From: Bacillota bacterium
GTDB lineage: Bacteria; Bacillota; Clostridia; Oscillospirales; Ruminococcaceae
NCBI GenBank assembly: GCA_023439605.1
Contig: JAEXNS010000292.1
Span: 1-23,025, forward strand
Direction of reading: 5' to 3'
DNA length: 23,025 bases
A program made the translations under genes and the position numbers. Shown piece by piece: positions 15,954 through 23,025 of the stretch (the first letter of the stretch is position 1; each line of letters opens with the position of its first letter). The notes beneath the pieces are model-generated. The model was not told the origin of the DNA and made no database searches. It saw only the letters and a program-made list of their open reading frames with translations.

Positions 15954-17066
15954 ATGAATATTTTACAAGTTAACAAACTTTACTATCCGCATATAGGTGG
16001 AATAGAAACAGTAATTCAAGATATATCAGAAGGACTTAAAACTAGAGCGGATATATCTGTTTTGGTTTGTCAAGAAAAAGGAAAAACAAAAAAAGAAATT
16101 ATAAATGGAGTAAAGGTAACAAGAGCAAGTAGCTGTGGTATTTTTTCATCAATGCCTGTTTCTTTTTCATTTATAAATTTATTTAAAAAAATGTCTAAAA
16201 AAGCGGACATCATACATTTGCATTTGCCATTTCCTCTTAGTGATTTAGCGTGTTTGCTTTCTGGATATAAGGGGAAAGTAGTTGTAAGTTGGCATAGCGA
16301 TATAGTAAAGCAAAAAAAATTGTTAAAACTATATAAACCTATAATGAATGCATTATTAAAGAGGGCGGATTGTATAATAGTCGCTACACAAGGACATATA
16401 GATGGTTCACAATACTTAAAACCATATGCAAATAAATGCAGAATAATACCTTATGGTATAAACACGAAATTATACACAAAAAACACCAAGAAAATATTAA
16501 CAAACAAACTTTTTGATAAAGAAGATAAGAAAGTTTTGTTTATTGGTAGATTGGTTTATTATAAAGGGATTGAAGTTTTGCTTGAGGCTTTTTCCCATAC
16601 TTATGGAAGTGAACTTTTTATAGTTGGAAAAGGACCTTTAGAAAGAGAATTACTAGACTTTTCGATGTCTTTAGGTATACATGATAAGGTACATTTTATG
16701 GGGAAATTATCTGATGTTGAATTAATGGAAGCTTTAGAAGATTGCGATATATTTGTTTTACCTTCAGTAGAAAATAGTGAAGCTTTTGGAATAGTTCAAA
16801 TGGAGGCAATGGCATATGGTAAACCAATTATAAATACATGTTTAAATACGGGTGTTCCATATGTAAGCATAAATGGTGAAACTGGAATCACAGTTGAACC
16901 AAGAAATGCAAATCAACTTTCTAAGGCGATAAAGGAGCTTGTTGAAAATGATGAAAAAAGAAAAGAATATGGTGAAAGAGCATATGAGTTGGTTCGTCAA
17001 AAGTTTGAAATGAAAAAAGTTTTAAACGATTTATTTGAACTCTATGAGGAATTAACTGAAGAATAA
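15954..17066 (+). CDS. Glycosyltransferase family 4 protein
   Basis: A 370-residue GT-B enzyme. ATG 15954 is chosen because the protein then begins NILQVNKLYYPHIGGIETVI, the classic GT4 start with its GG-E loop, and AAAGGA (15942-15947) is 6 bases upstream; an ATG 12 codons earlier lies inside the previous gene and lacks a site. Donor-domain motifs are LFIGRLVYYKGIEVLLEAF and NSEAFGIVQMEAMAYGKPII with E-x7-E. Sequence style resembles mannosyl- or rhamnosyl-transferases that use GDP sugars, which fits the gmd and rmd genes on either side. It starts 10 bases after the preceding stop. Confidence 0.88.
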   Translation: MNILQVNKLYYPHIGGIETVIQDISEGLKTRADISVLVCQEKGKTKKEIINGVKVTRASSCGIFSSMPVSFSFINLFKKMSKKADIIHLHLPFPLSDLACLLSGYKGKVVVSWHSDIVKQKKLLKLYKPIMNALLKRADCIIVATQGHIDGSQYLKPYANKCRIIPYGINTKLYTKNTKKILTNKLFDKEDKKVLFIGRLVYYKGIEVLLEAFSHTYGSELFIVGKGPLERELLDFSMSLGIHDKVHFMGKLSDVELMEALEDCDIFVLPSVENSEAFGIVQMEAMAYGKPIINTCLNTGVPYVSINGETGITVEPRNANQLSKAIKELVENDEKRKEYGERAYELVRQKFEMKKVLNDLFELYEELTEE

Positions 17067-17082
17067 AGAGGTGATTACATTA

Positions 17083-18021
17083 GTGAAAGTAATGGTAATA
17101 GGTGGAGCTGGATTTGTAGGAAATTACTTGATAGAACATTTATCAAAAGAGTGCAAATATCAAGTTATTGCTACTAAGCTTGAAAATGAAAATATTAAAA
17201 ATAATAATTGTGTAAAATGTGATTTAAATATATTAAACAAAAATGAAATTATTGATTTGCTTAAAAAATACAATCCAGAGCAAATATATCATTTGGCAGC
17301 TCAAAGTTCGGTTAAGCTATCTTGGGAAAAGCCGCAGCTTACAGTTGATATAAATATAAATGGAACCATAAACTTACTTGAAGCTATAAAAGAAACAGGT
17401 TTATCTTCAAAAATCTTATTAGTTGGTTCAGGCGAAGAGTATGGTCATATAAAAGAAAATGAAACACCCATAAAAGAAGAAAATCCATTGCGTTCAGGAA
17501 ATATTTATGCAGCAACAAAAGTATGCCAAGGATTGATAGGTTCTATTTATGCAAAAGCATATTCTATGGATATAATTATAGTAAGAGCTTTTAATCATAT
17601 AGGAGCGGGACAATTACCTATGTTTGTTGTTTCTGATTTTTGTAAGCAAGTAGTTGAAATAGAAAAAGGAATAAAAGAGCCAACGTTAAAAGTCGGAAAT
17701 TTATCGGCGAAAAGAGATTTTACAGATGTTAGAGATGTTGTAAGGGCGTATTCTTTATTGATGAAAAAAGGAAAATCAGGAGAAACATACAATGTGGGCA
17801 GTGGAAAAGCTGTTTCTATAAGAAGTATTTTAGATATGATAATATCCATATCTAAGCTAAATATAGATGTAATAGTAGATAATGAAAAATTACGTCCAAT
17901 AGATGTTCCTATAATTGAAGCAGACATAACAAAAATTCAATCTGAAACAGGATGGGCACCAACTATAGGAATAGAAAAAACTATAATTGAGAACTTAGAA
18001 TATTGGAGAAAAAATATATAG
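17083..18021 (+). CDS. rmd: GDP-4-dehydro-6-deoxy-D-mannose reductase (GDP-D-rhamnose synthesis)
   Basis: A 312-residue short-chain dehydrogenase that reduces the Gmd product, most likely to GDP-D-rhamnose. GTG 17083 is preferred: AGAGGTG (17067-17073) is 9 bases upstream and the product begins KVMVIGGAGFVG. Another GTG at 17071 overlaps that site. Seen are the nucleotide motif GGAGFVG (7-13), Ser116 in GSGEEYG, and Tyr142/Lys146 in YAATK. RMD-like blocks are FVVSDFCKQVVEIEKG, LKVGNLSAKRDFTDVRDVVRAY and YNVGSG. It does not look like GDP-fucose synthase. GDP-6-deoxytalose is an alternative product that sequence alone cannot exclude. Confidence 0.85.
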   Translation: MKVMVIGGAGFVGNYLIEHLSKECKYQVIATKLENENIKNNNCVKCDLNILNKNEIIDLLKKYNPEQIYHLAAQSSVKLSWEKPQLTVDININGTINLLEAIKETGLSSKILLVGSGEEYGHIKENETPIKEENPLRSGNIYAATKVCQGLIGSIYAKAYSMDIIIVRAFNHIGAGQLPMFVVSDFCKQVVEIEKGIKEPTLKVGNLSAKRDFTDVRDVVRAYSLLMKKGKSGETYNVGSGKAVSIRSILDMIISISKLNIDVIVDNEKLRPIDVPIIEADITKIQSETGWAPTIGIEKTIIENLEYWRKNI

Positions 18022-18084
18022 TTTGTAACATCATTATCCGTATGCCCAATATCGTCAACTTAAGCAAATTGCTGAGGAAATTTA

Positions 18085-18223
18085 TGAGGCTCTGCCTCAA
18101 ACACCGCTTCTTTTTCTATCGCAAAAAGAAGCAAAAAACTCTTAAAGCATAAGGCTTTCGCTTTCTGCGGAAAGGACCAAGGGCGTTGCCCTTTGGAAAC
18201 CTACGATTTTTTAAAAAAAATCG
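18085..18223 (+). repeat. String of five hairpins in the gap before wzm
   Basis: Consecutive inverted repeats: TGAGGC/GCCTCA (18085-18099), GCTTCTTTTT/AAAAAGAAGC (18106-18132), CTTTC/GAAAG around TGCG (18161-18174), AAGGGC/GCCCTT around GTT (18179-18193), and CGATTTTTT/AAAAAATCG (18204-18223). It is more GC-rich than the surroundings and non-coding. It resembles the multi-hairpin intergenic repeats of Clostridia, but no second copy is present here to prove it is a repeat. The 18022-18354 gap holds this and remnant R4. Confidence 0.6.
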
Positions 18224-18248
18224 AGTAAAACTTTAATTTTTTCACTAA

Positions 18249-18322
18249 GTTGAGGACATTGTCTAGTTGCTCTGGACCTTTGGTAAAATATCTACGCCTT
18301 ATACATATGGCTAAATAGTAAC
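18249..18322 (+). mobile_element. Right half (R4) of the 134 bp MITE-like element
   Basis: The 74 bases align without gaps to the last 74 bases of R2 (8490-8563), with GGTAAAATATCT and TATACATATG shared with R1/R2 and a right end CTAAATAGTAAC that differs from the intact terminus by one base. The left half and its terminal repeat are missing; the hairpin string occupies that side. No target duplication was found. Confidence 0.75.
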
Positions 18323-18354
18323 ATGAATTTTGAATAGCAGAAAGGTTAAAATAA

Positions 18355-19131
18355 ATGATTAAACAATTACAAGAGGTAGCAAAATATAAACATATGCTGG
18401 TTTCATCAGTTAAAAAAGATCTACGTTCTAGGTATAGAGGTTCGGTTCTGGGGTTTTTATGGACTTTCATAAATCCCTTGATGCAGTTAATTATTTATTC
18501 AATAGTTTTCCCTTATTTACTGAGAACAAGTCAGGAAAACTACCCCATGTATGTTTTTACAGCATTGTTACCATGGATATATTTCGTATCTTCGTTACAA
18601 AATTCTACTACATGTATAGTTGCAAATTCAAATTTAGTTAAGAAAATATATTTCCCAAGATTGATTTTACCTATAGCAGCCTCTACAACTGGTATTGTAA
18701 ATTATATATTTGGTTTAATGATAGTTATACCATCATTAATAATTACTGGAGTAAAAATAACTCCATTTATATTGCTTTTACCATTGATTATGATAGTGAA
18801 TTATATTTTTGTTACAGGTTTTTGTTTTATTTTATCATCATTATATGTTTATTTTAGAGATTTAGAGCACATAATAGGAATTATTACTTTAGTATGGTTT
18901 TACTTAACTCCAGTAGTATATGGTTCGGACATGTTTCCTGATAATGTATGGAATATATTGAAATGGAATCCTATGACACAGTTTATTTCAGCATATAGAA
19001 ATGTACTGATGTTTGGAAAGGCTCCTGAAACATGGACTTTTATCGTTATTACTATAATGTCTTTACTGTTATTTTATGTTGGTACAATTGTATTTGATAA
19101 ACTACAGAAAAATTTTGCAGAAGAATTGTAA
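18355..19131 (+). CDS. wzm: ABC-2 type polysaccharide export permease (Wzm)
   Basis: A 258-residue membrane protein with about six hydrophobic segments and the ABC-2 polysaccharide permease opening VKKDLRSRYRGSVLGFLWTF followed by INPLMQLIIYSIVF, then LPWIYFVSSL and a C-terminal block with WNPMTQFISAYRNVL. With the Wzt ATPase 19 bases downstream it moves the completed lipid-linked glycan across the membrane. AGAAAGG (18339-18345) lies 9 bases before the ATG. The preceding gap has a five-hairpin string and a repeat remnant, so its expression may be partly separated from the upstream genes. Confidence 0.93.
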   Translation: MIKQLQEVAKYKHMLVSSVKKDLRSRYRGSVLGFLWTFINPLMQLIIYSIVFPYLLRTSQENYPMYVFTALLPWIYFVSSLQNSTTCIVANSNLVKKIYFPRLILPIAASTTGIVNYIFGLMIVIPSLIITGVKITPFILLLPLIMIVNYIFVTGFCFILSSLYVYFRDLEHIIGIITLVWFYLTPVVYGSDMFPDNVWNILKWNPMTQFISAYRNVLMFGKAPETWTFIVITIMSLLLFYVGTIVFDKLQKNFAEEL

Positions 19132-19150
19132 ATATGTTAGGAGTTTAAAA

Positions 19151-20404
19151 ATGGAAGAAAAGCAAGTTGTAATTTCAGCAAAAAATGTAGGGAAACATTT
19201 TAAAATTTATAAAGATAAACCTACAACATTAAAAGATAGAACTTTAGCTATAGTAAAAAAAAGTTATGAAGAATTTTGGGCTATTAAGGATGTTTCATTA
19301 GATATAAGAAAAGGTGAAGTGGTAGGACTAATAGGACATAATGGGTGTGGAAAATCAACTCTTTTAAAACTTTTTACAAGAATAATTTATCCTGAAAAAG
19401 GACAAATTTCAGTAATAGGACAAGTATCTAGTTTGTTGGAATTGGGTGCAGGATTTCATCCTGATTTTACAGGCAGAGAAAATATATATACAAATGCATC
19501 TATTTTTGGGATATCAAAAAAAGAAATAGATAGTATAATAGATGAAATTATTAAGTTTTCAGAACTTAAAGACTTTATAGATAATCCTGTAAGGACATAT
19601 TCTTCGGGAATGTACATGAGATTAGCATTTTCAGTAGCGATACATGTAAAACCAGAAGTTTTACTTATTGATGAAATATTGGCAGTAGGGGACTCAAATT
19701 TTCAGAAAAAATGTATGGATAAAATAGTTGAGTTTAAAAAGCAAGGAGTTACTATAGTAATAGTAAGTCACGATCTATCAACTATAGAAAAAATATGTGA
19801 TCTTGCAGTATGGCTTGATGGTGGCGTAATAAGAAAAAAAGGTACTCCAAAAAAAATAATAAATGCTTATTTGGAGCAAATGGCAAAAAATCAAAATGAA
19901 GCACTTGTAAGACATAATGAGGAAGAAAAAGAAGAAGAGTCTTTAGAGATAAGTACAAACGAGGTTGAGGCTACTGAAAAATCTGATGATAGATGGGGAT
20001 CAAGAGAAATAGAAATAATAGATGTAGAATTATTAAAAGAAAATGAAATAACAGCAGTTTATGATGTTGAAGATAAAATGGAAATAAAGATTAAATACAA
20101 AGTTAATAAAGACGTTGAAGATATATGTTTCGGTGTTGGTATTTTTGGAACAGATGGTGTTCAAAGGTATGGAACCAATACCCATATAGATGGTGAAAAA
20201 GTAAAACTAAAAAAATCGGGTTATGTAAAATTTGTAATAGATAGAATAGGTCTTGTAGAAGGTAGTTATTGGCTGGATGTTGCAGCTCATGATGAGAGAG
20301 GTTATCCGTTTGATTATAGATTAAAAATTACTGAGTTTGCTACAGTATCGAATATAAAAGACGTCGGCATAGTGCGGTTACCACATGCATGGGACTTTAA
20401 TTAA
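19151..20404 (+). CDS. wzt: Polysaccharide export ATPase with C-terminal glycan-binding domain (Wzt)
   Basis: A 417-residue ABC ATPase. ATG 19151 has AGGAG (19139-19143) 7 bases upstream; an ATG 25 codons earlier lies inside wzm. Walker A is GHNGCGKST (62-70), the signature YSSGMYMRL (150-158), Walker B VLLIDE (170-175) and H-loop His207. After about residue 245 there is a Glu-rich linker, then a beta-rich domain (about 280-417) opening DDRWGSREIEIIDVEL, with the VGIFGTDGVQRYGTNT and GSYWLDVAAHDERGYPFDYR segments typical of Wzt C-terminal domains. In ABC-dependent O-antigen systems such domains recognise a capped non-reducing end, which fits the methyltransferase gene directly after. Confidence 0.93.
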   Translation: MEEKQVVISAKNVGKHFKIYKDKPTTLKDRTLAIVKKSYEEFWAIKDVSLDIRKGEVVGLIGHNGCGKSTLLKLFTRIIYPEKGQISVIGQVSSLLELGAGFHPDFTGRENIYTNASIFGISKKEIDSIIDEIIKFSELKDFIDNPVRTYSSGMYMRLAFSVAIHVKPEVLLIDEILAVGDSNFQKKCMDKIVEFKKQGVTIVIVSHDLSTIEKICDLAVWLDGGVIRKKGTPKKIINAYLEQMAKNQNEALVRHNEEEKEEESLEISTNEVEATEKSDDRWGSREIEIIDVELLKENEITAVYDVEDKMEIKIKYKVNKDVEDICFGVGIFGTDGVQRYGTNTHIDGEKVKLKKSGYVKFVIDRIGLVEGSYWLDVAAHDERGYPFDYRLKITEFATVSNIKDVGIVRLPHAWDFN

Positions 20405-20420
20405 TAAGGGGGAAAATATT

Positions 20421-21704
20421 TTGGAAGATAAAATAATATTTAATGTAGAAAATATTGATATAGAAGATATAATAAAACAAATTCATGGCAAAATAGAAAA
20501 AAGAGGATATCCTCAAAAAGTAGTGCAGGAGTTTTCTTTGAAACATCCCCCTATAGTTACTTCAAATAACGATGGTAGGCAAAATATAGATATACTATAT
20601 AAAAAAACATACATACAATATTGGTGGCCTATAATTTCTTTCCCTGGAATAAAAGGTAAGATTAAGAGTATTATAAAAAAAATGGTGAGAAAATTAACTT
20701 TTTTCTATATGCAACATGTTGTAGAGCAACAAAATGAATTTAATATTCAGGTAGCAAATACTATGAATATTATTGTTTCTGAAAATGAAGATTTAAAAAA
20801 TAAAGTTAACAGTCTCAATTGTGAAATTAGCAGTATTAGAGATGCTTTAACATTAAATAATGCTAGAGTAGATAAATTGGGTAATATATATGATAAATAT
20901 GGAGAAACAATCAAAGAAATTAACAAGTCATATTTAATAAATAATACTAGACTTACACGTATGGAAAGTGCAATAAAAGAGGAATTATCGATTAAAATGA
21001 TGTATAATATGGCAGAGACAGAAGCGGCCGATTCACTCAAATCAGAACACAAGTTTAATTATCACCTTTTTGAAAACAAATTTAGAGGTTCAATAAATGA
21101 AATAAAAAATCGCCAAAGAAAATATGTTGACTATTTTATTGACAAAGAAAATATTCTAGATATAGGATGTGGACGAGGCGAATTTTTAGAGTTACTTGCT
21201 GAAAATAATGTAAAGTCTATGGGTGTGGACTTAAGCATTGAAAATGTAGAGTATTGTTCTCAAAAGGGGCTAAATGTTTCTTTACAAGATGGAATAGATT
21301 ATTTAGAGGGTTGTGCAGATGATTCTCTAGGAGGAATATTTGCAGCACAAGTTATTGAGCATATTTCAAATGAAGAACTTTTGAGACTTTTAAACTTAGC
21401 ATATAAAAAGCTAAAAAGTGACTCGGTTCTAGTTTTAGAAACTTTAAACCCAAAATGTTTAATGATATATGCAGAAAGCTTTTATATGGATCCATCACAT
21501 TCCAAACCTGTTCATCCAGACACACTAAAATTTATGGCTGAAACAGCTGGTTATTCAAATTCTGAAATTTTGTATATGACTCCTTCAGAGGAAAGTTTAA
21601 AAATACCATATATTAATAATGATTTAGAATTTAATAAGTCCGTAGATAGATTGAACAAACTTATTTACGGCGAAAGAGAATATGCACTTGTTGCGAAAAA
21701 GTAG
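20421..21704 (+). CDS. Coiled-coil class I SAM-dependent methyltransferase, likely glycan-capping
   Basis: A 427-residue protein if TTG 20421 is used (AAGGGGGA at 20406-20413, 7 bases upstream); an ATG 12 codons earlier overlaps wzt and has no site. The N terminus (IDIEDIIKQIHGKIEKRG) and a long coiled-coil region (about 100-195) precede FRGSINEIKNRQRKYVDYF and the methyltransferase fold: motif I ILDIGCGRGEFLELL (245-259), GVDLS (about 268-272), then GGIFAAQVIEHI and KSDSVLVLETLNP. I infer methylation of the growing glycan end, halting elongation and marking it for Wzt, as WbdD and WsaE do. No kinase domain is present, unlike WbdD. Confidence 0.82.
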   Translation: MEDKIIFNVENIDIEDIIKQIHGKIEKRGYPQKVVQEFSLKHPPIVTSNNDGRQNIDILYKKTYIQYWWPIISFPGIKGKIKSIIKKMVRKLTFFYMQHVVEQQNEFNIQVANTMNIIVSENEDLKNKVNSLNCEISSIRDALTLNNARVDKLGNIYDKYGETIKEINKSYLINNTRLTRMESAIKEELSIKMMYNMAETEAADSLKSEHKFNYHLFENKFRGSINEIKNRQRKYVDYFIDKENILDIGCGRGEFLELLAENNVKSMGVDLSIENVEYCSQKGLNVSLQDGIDYLEGCADDSLGGIFAAQVIEHISNEELLRLLNLAYKKLKSDSVLVLETLNPKCLMIYAESFYMDPSHSKPVHPDTLKFMAETAGYSNSEILYMTPSEESLKIPYINNDLEFNKSVDRLNKLIYGEREYALVAKK

Positions 21705-21712
21705 GAGAGACT

Positions 21713-22798
21713 ATGAAAAAATCTAGAATAGTACAGTTTACACCCGCCATTTCGTTTGGTGATGCAGTTAGCAATGATATAATTGCTATGTCAGAGGTTT
21801 TAACTAGTTTAGGATATGAAAATGAAATAGTATCTATAGGTATAGGAAATAGAGTAAAACAAAAAGTAATCCAATTTGATAAATTCAGATCGAGAGAAGA
21901 CGATATTTTTATTTACCACATGTCTATAGGAAGTGCCTTGACAAATTATATTATAAATGAAAATGTAAAAAAGAAGATAATGGTTTATCATAATATAACT
22001 CCGCAAGAATTTTTTGAAGGATTTCCTCCATTGAAAATTGCATGTCAAGTGGGAAGAATAGAGTTGGAAAAACTAGCTCCATACATGGATTTTTCCATGG
22101 CGGATAGCGATTATAATAAAGAAGAACTGGATAATTTAGGATATAAAAATACAGTTACCTTACCAATAGTATTTGATAAAAAAGAGTATTTATCAGTTAT
22201 ACCAGATGAAAAAATAATAAAAAAATATAAAAAAGATGATGGTTATGTTAATATTTTATTTGTTGGTAGAATTGCACCAAATAAAAAACATCAGGATATA
22301 ATTACAAGTTTTCATTTTTATAATAAATACATAAATCCTAAAAGTAGATTATTTTTAGTTGGTGCTGCAAATTCTTTAGAAGTTTATAAGGATTCTTTAG
22401 ATGAATATATTAAGGTTAATGAAATTCAAAATGTATTTTTTTCAGGACATGTAAAATTTCCTGAAATTATTGCTTATTACAAAATAGCTGATTTATTTTT
22501 ATGTGAAAGTGAACATGAGGGTTTTTGCGTTCCTTTGCTAGAAGCTATGACTTTTGATATTCCTATATTGGCTTATCATTCATCTGCAATTCCATATACA
22601 CTTGGGAATAGTGGAGTTATTTTTAGAGAAAAAGACCATAAAGTCGTTGCAGAGATAATAAATTCTATTGTGACAGATGAAAAATTAAAAACCGAAATAA
22701 TCAGAAAGCAAAAAGAAAGACTAGACTTTTTTGATATAAATAAAACAAAAGAAAAATTTTCAAAGATGATATCATTTTGGTTAAATGAAATGGAGTAG
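21713..22798 (+). CDS. Glycosyltransferase family 4 protein
   Basis: A 361-residue GT-B glycosyltransferase. AGGAGAG (21703-21709) overlaps the methyltransferase stop and precedes the ATG by 3 bases. The N-terminal half has QFTPAISFGDAVSNDIIAM and MVYHNITPQEFFEGF; the donor-binding half has ILFVGRIAPNKKHQDIITSF (about 179-198) and EHEGFCVPLLEAMTFDIPI (about 263-281) with the E-x7-E motif. The N-terminal GDAVSND motif is shared with glycosyltransferases often encoded next to this methyltransferase type. It probably adds mannose or rhamnose to the chain; linkage is unknown. Confidence 0.88.
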   Translation: MKKSRIVQFTPAISFGDAVSNDIIAMSEVLTSLGYENEIVSIGIGNRVKQKVIQFDKFRSREDDIFIYHMSIGSALTNYIINENVKKKIMVYHNITPQEFFEGFPPLKIACQVGRIELEKLAPYMDFSMADSDYNKEELDNLGYKNTVTLPIVFDKKEYLSVIPDEKIIKKYKKDDGYVNILFVGRIAPNKKHQDIITSFHFYNKYINPKSRLFLVGAANSLEVYKDSLDEYIKVNEIQNVFFSGHVKFPEIIAYYKIADLFLCESEHEGFCVPLLEAMTFDIPILAYHSSAIPYTLGNSGVIFREKDHKVVAEIINSIVTDEKLKTEIIRKQKERLDFFDINKTKEKFSKMISFWLNEME

Positions 22799-22806
22799 AA
22801 AAATAA

Positions 22807-23025
22807 ATGAAAAAAAAGTTATGTTTTATTGTACAAAGATATGGCGAAGAAATAAATGGCGGTGCTGAGGCTTACTGTAGAATTTATGCTGAAAAACTAT
22901 CTGAAATATATGATATAACAGTTCTAACAACTTGTGCCTTGGATTATCAAAAATGGGAAAATTATTATCCTGAGGAATCAGTAAATATAAATAATGTAAT
23001 GGTGCATAGGTTTAAAGTCGATAGT
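22807..23025 (+). CDS. Glycosyltransferase, N-terminal part (cut by the window end)
   Basis: The first 73 residues are visible and the frame is still open at 23025. They read KKKLCFIVQRYGEEINGGAEAY, the GGAE acceptor-side motif typical of GT4 glycosyltransferases, then ITVLTTCALDYQKWENYYP. It begins 8 bases after the previous gene, in the same operon. The donor-binding domain is outside the window, so the family is inferred from the N terminus only. Confidence 0.75.
   Translation, partial: MKKKLCFIVQRYGEEINGGAEAYCRIYAEKLSEIYDITVLTTCALDYQKWENYYPEESVNINNVMVHRFKVDS

Noticed and set aside
17595..17927. 110-codon antisense frame inside rmd
   Set aside because: The rmd frame has clear family motifs across this stretch; the antisense frame has no ribosome site or recognisable domain.
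13564..18021. GDP-L-fucose pathway
   Set aside because: The reductase after Gmd has RMD-type blocks rather than those of GDP-fucose synthase, so GDP-D-rhamnose (or 6-deoxytalose) is favoured.
2061..18322. The dispersed repeats as a CRISPR array or riboswitch family
   Set aside because: Copies are kilobases apart with no spacers, and the two intact copies have terminal inverted repeats and target duplications, which fit transposition.
18201..18470. Open frame of 89 codons on the - strand through R4 and the start of wzm
   Set aside because: It runs through the repeat remnant in the same reading as in R2 and antisense to the wzm start, with no ribosome site. The similarity of the two short products comes from shared repeat DNA.
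19076..19150. Upstream ATG 19076 for wzt (and similarly 15918 and 20385 for their genes)
   Set aside because: These lie inside the preceding genes without ribosome sites; starts at 19151, 15954 and 20421 each have a well-placed site and fit family N termini.

Overview
The window is strongly AT-rich and tightly packed, with Shine-Dalgarno sites of the AGGAG type. Its gene content is Firmicutes-like: a Clostridia-type Tad/Flp1 pilus, a YhgE/Pip protein, and a surface-polysaccharide locus with a Wzm/Wzt exporter. I infer a low-GC Clostridium-like anaerobe. No rRNA, tRNA, CRISPR array or transposase gene was seen.

Region 1 (1-5673, + strand) is the distal part of a tad pilus operon. It holds the tail of a TadB-like protein, a TadC-like protein, a small Flp1-type pilin followed by a stem-loop, two TadE-like minor pilins, an A24 prepilin peptidase, and a membrane-anchored TPR/WG-repeat protein. 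A strong bidirectional terminator closes it.

Region 2 (5717-10780) is a regulatory and envelope-stress-like patch. A large YhgE/Pip membrane protein on the - strand is divergent from a TetR regulator. A 12+12 bp palindrome lies across both predicted promoters. An AraC-type regulator and a small FMN split-barrel (PPOX) protein follow, then a terminator with a 24 bp stem.

Region 3 (10948 to the window end, + strand) is a polysaccharide locus behind a near-perfect sigma-A promoter. It encodes an initiating phosphoglycosyltransferase, ManC and Gmd, two GT4 glycosyltransferases, an RMD-type reductase, Wzm, Wzt with a C-terminal glycan-binding domain, a coiled-coil methyltransferase, and one complete plus one partial glycosyltransferase. 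Together these suggest a GDP-mannose/GDP-D-rhamnose-derived glycan assembled in the cytoplasm on a lipid carrier, probably capped by methylation and exported by the ABC transporter. This is the logic of S-layer glycans or ABC-dependent O antigens, here in what looks like a Gram-positive.

The most unexpected signal is a family of short non-coding mobile elements. Two full copies (2061-2194 and 8430-8563) are both exactly 134 bp, share terminal inverted repeats starting GTTACTATTCA, and are each flanked by a different perfect 8 bp target duplication. A decayed copy (about 14666-14776) and a right half (18249-18322) lie in the polysaccharide locus, the latter next to a string of five hairpins. 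One copy sits inside the tad operon and another in the leader of yhgE, so they may matter for expression.
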